A stretch of 13,033 nucleotides of DNA, taken from positions 1 through 13,033 of the forward strand of contig CAMLCX010000086.1 of assembly GCA_946478635.1 (NCBI GenBank), written 5' to 3'. This stretch comes from an uncultured Pseudomonadota bacterium (GTDB taxonomy: Bacteria; Desulfobacterota_B; Binatia; UBA9968). Positions 12,439 to 13,033 of the stretch are shown piece after piece. Under the pieces are notes generated by a model. The model was not told the origin of the DNA. It made no database searches and was given only the letters and a program-made list of their open reading frames with translations. Numbering within the stretch: the first letter of the stretch is position 1; each line of letters opens with the position of its first letter. The translations under genes and the position numbers were made by a program.

Positions 12439-13033
12439 ATGAAAAGTATTGCTTCTATGGGCGCCAAATATTCTATCGGCGCGGGTATAGTCGGAACGTT
12501 GCTGTTGGCGCAAGGCTGTCTTGCGACACGTGATTGGGTTAAAGAGACGGTAATGGATCCGTTGTCGACTCGGGCGTCACAAACGGAAGGAAGAATGGAA
12601 AAGGCCGAAGGGCAAATCGGTAGCCTAGGCAACCGCATGAGCGGCGTTGAAGGCAAACTCGGCCAGTTTGAAGGCCGCCTGGGCGAAGTCGACGCGAAGG
12701 CAGATCGCGCGCTCAGCGCCATCTCAAATCTCCGTCTGGAACGTAAGCTCGTCATCGATATGAAGGACGGCGCTAATTTTGCTTTCAATTCGGCGAGCCT
12801 GCCGGCTTCGGCACAGCGTGAGATAGACGGTTTTCTGAGTGATCTTAAAGGTGATGCAGGTGAAAGTGCGATGTTTGTGGTCGCGGGTCACACGGATAAC
12901 GTCGGCAGCGAAGAGATCAACTATGATCTCGGCAAGAAAAGAGCCGATGCGGTCAGTCGCTACTTGGTCACGCAGAAGAAGCTCTATCCCATCCGCGTGA
13001 TTCCGGTTTCCTATTGTGAGAGCAACCCTACCG
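12439..13033 (+). CDS. OmpA-family lipoprotein with heptad coiled coil, 3' end outside the window
   Basis: 198 complete codons, with no stop before the window ends. The signal peptide ends in LLLAQGC, with Cys27 as lipid site. Residues about 50-98 form a coiled coil in clear sevens (EGRMEKA, EGQIGSL, GNRMSGV, EGKLGQF, EGRLGEV). From about 103 comes an OmpA C-terminal domain: FAFNSASLPASA, then VVAGHTDNVGS (148-157), and LGKKRADAVSRYL (164-176). Asp153 and Arg168, 15 residues apart, fit the pair that binds diaminopimelate in peptidoglycan. The protein would tether the outer membrane to the cell wall, with the coiled coil as spacer. AGGAGG lies 4 nt before the ATG. A TATAAC at 12400 could be a -10, but no good -35 goes with it, so read-through from the kinase-like gene 61 nt upstream is also possible. 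Confidence 0.93.
   Translation, partial: MKSIASMGAKYSIGAGIVGTLLLAQGCLATRDWVKETVMDPLSTRASQTEGRMEKAEGQIGSLGNRMSGVEGKLGQFEGRLGEVDAKADRALSAISNLRLERKLVIDMKDGANFAFNSASLPASAQREIDGFLSDLKGDAGESAMFVVAGHTDNVGSEEINYDLGKKRADAVSRYLVTQKKLYPIRVIPVSYCESNPT

Noticed and set aside
1..13033. CRISPR array, transposon, phage genes, toxin-antitoxin pair or anti-phage cluster
   Set aside because: I saw no spaced direct repeats, transposase or integrase motifs, terminal inverted repeats or defence-type domains; all recognisable genes are housekeeping, metabolic or envelope-signalling.

Overview
The window comes from a moderately GC-rich Gram-negative bacterium. The base composition looks mid-to-high 50s percent GC by eye; I did not compute it. 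Evidence for an outer membrane: four envelope-linked regulators or lipoproteins with lipobox signal peptides, an OmpA-type peptidoglycan-binding lipoprotein, and a GlrK/QseG/GlrR-like three-gene module known from proteobacteria. GTG starts are frequent. I would guess a proteobacterial or Desulfobacterota-like soil or environmental lineage, but nothing here fixes the taxon. There are no mobile elements, CRISPR arrays, tRNAs or rRNAs.

Left part (1-2890): two minus-strand housekeeping genes, mazG and the start of a D-2-hydroxyacid dehydrogenase, overlap by ATGA. They diverge from two plus-strand alpha/beta hydrolases, both with a cysteine in the nucleophile elbow. The second is a clear dienelactone-hydrolase family member and ends at a strong intrinsic terminator.

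Middle part (2890-6480): aguB and aguA together form the agmatine to N-carbamoylputrescine to putrescine route. Next comes a short spacer with a strong sigma70-like promoter, a 70-residue protein of unknown function, and rmuC. aguB and the small gene both appear to be (nearly) leaderless: each ATG lies exactly 10 nt after a -10 element.

Right part (6519-13033): this is the most interesting region. A HAMP sensor kinase, a lipoprotein with an eight-heptad coiled-coil tail (its signal peptide is encoded in a 58-nt overlap with the kinase gene), and a sigma54-dependent response regulator form a GlrK-QseG-GlrR-like operon. The next gene pair, a stand-alone receiver and a glycine-zipper lipoprotein, is preceded by a candidate sigma54 promoter and an inverted repeat with TGTC/GACA arms. 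It could therefore be a target of that regulator. After these come a GAF-containing kinase-like protein with an eroded ATP-binding domain and a coiled-coil OmpA-family lipoprotein that runs off the window. My inference is that the whole right part is an envelope-sensing and envelope-remodelling locus. No domain in the window is wholly unknown; any novelty lies in the arrangement.
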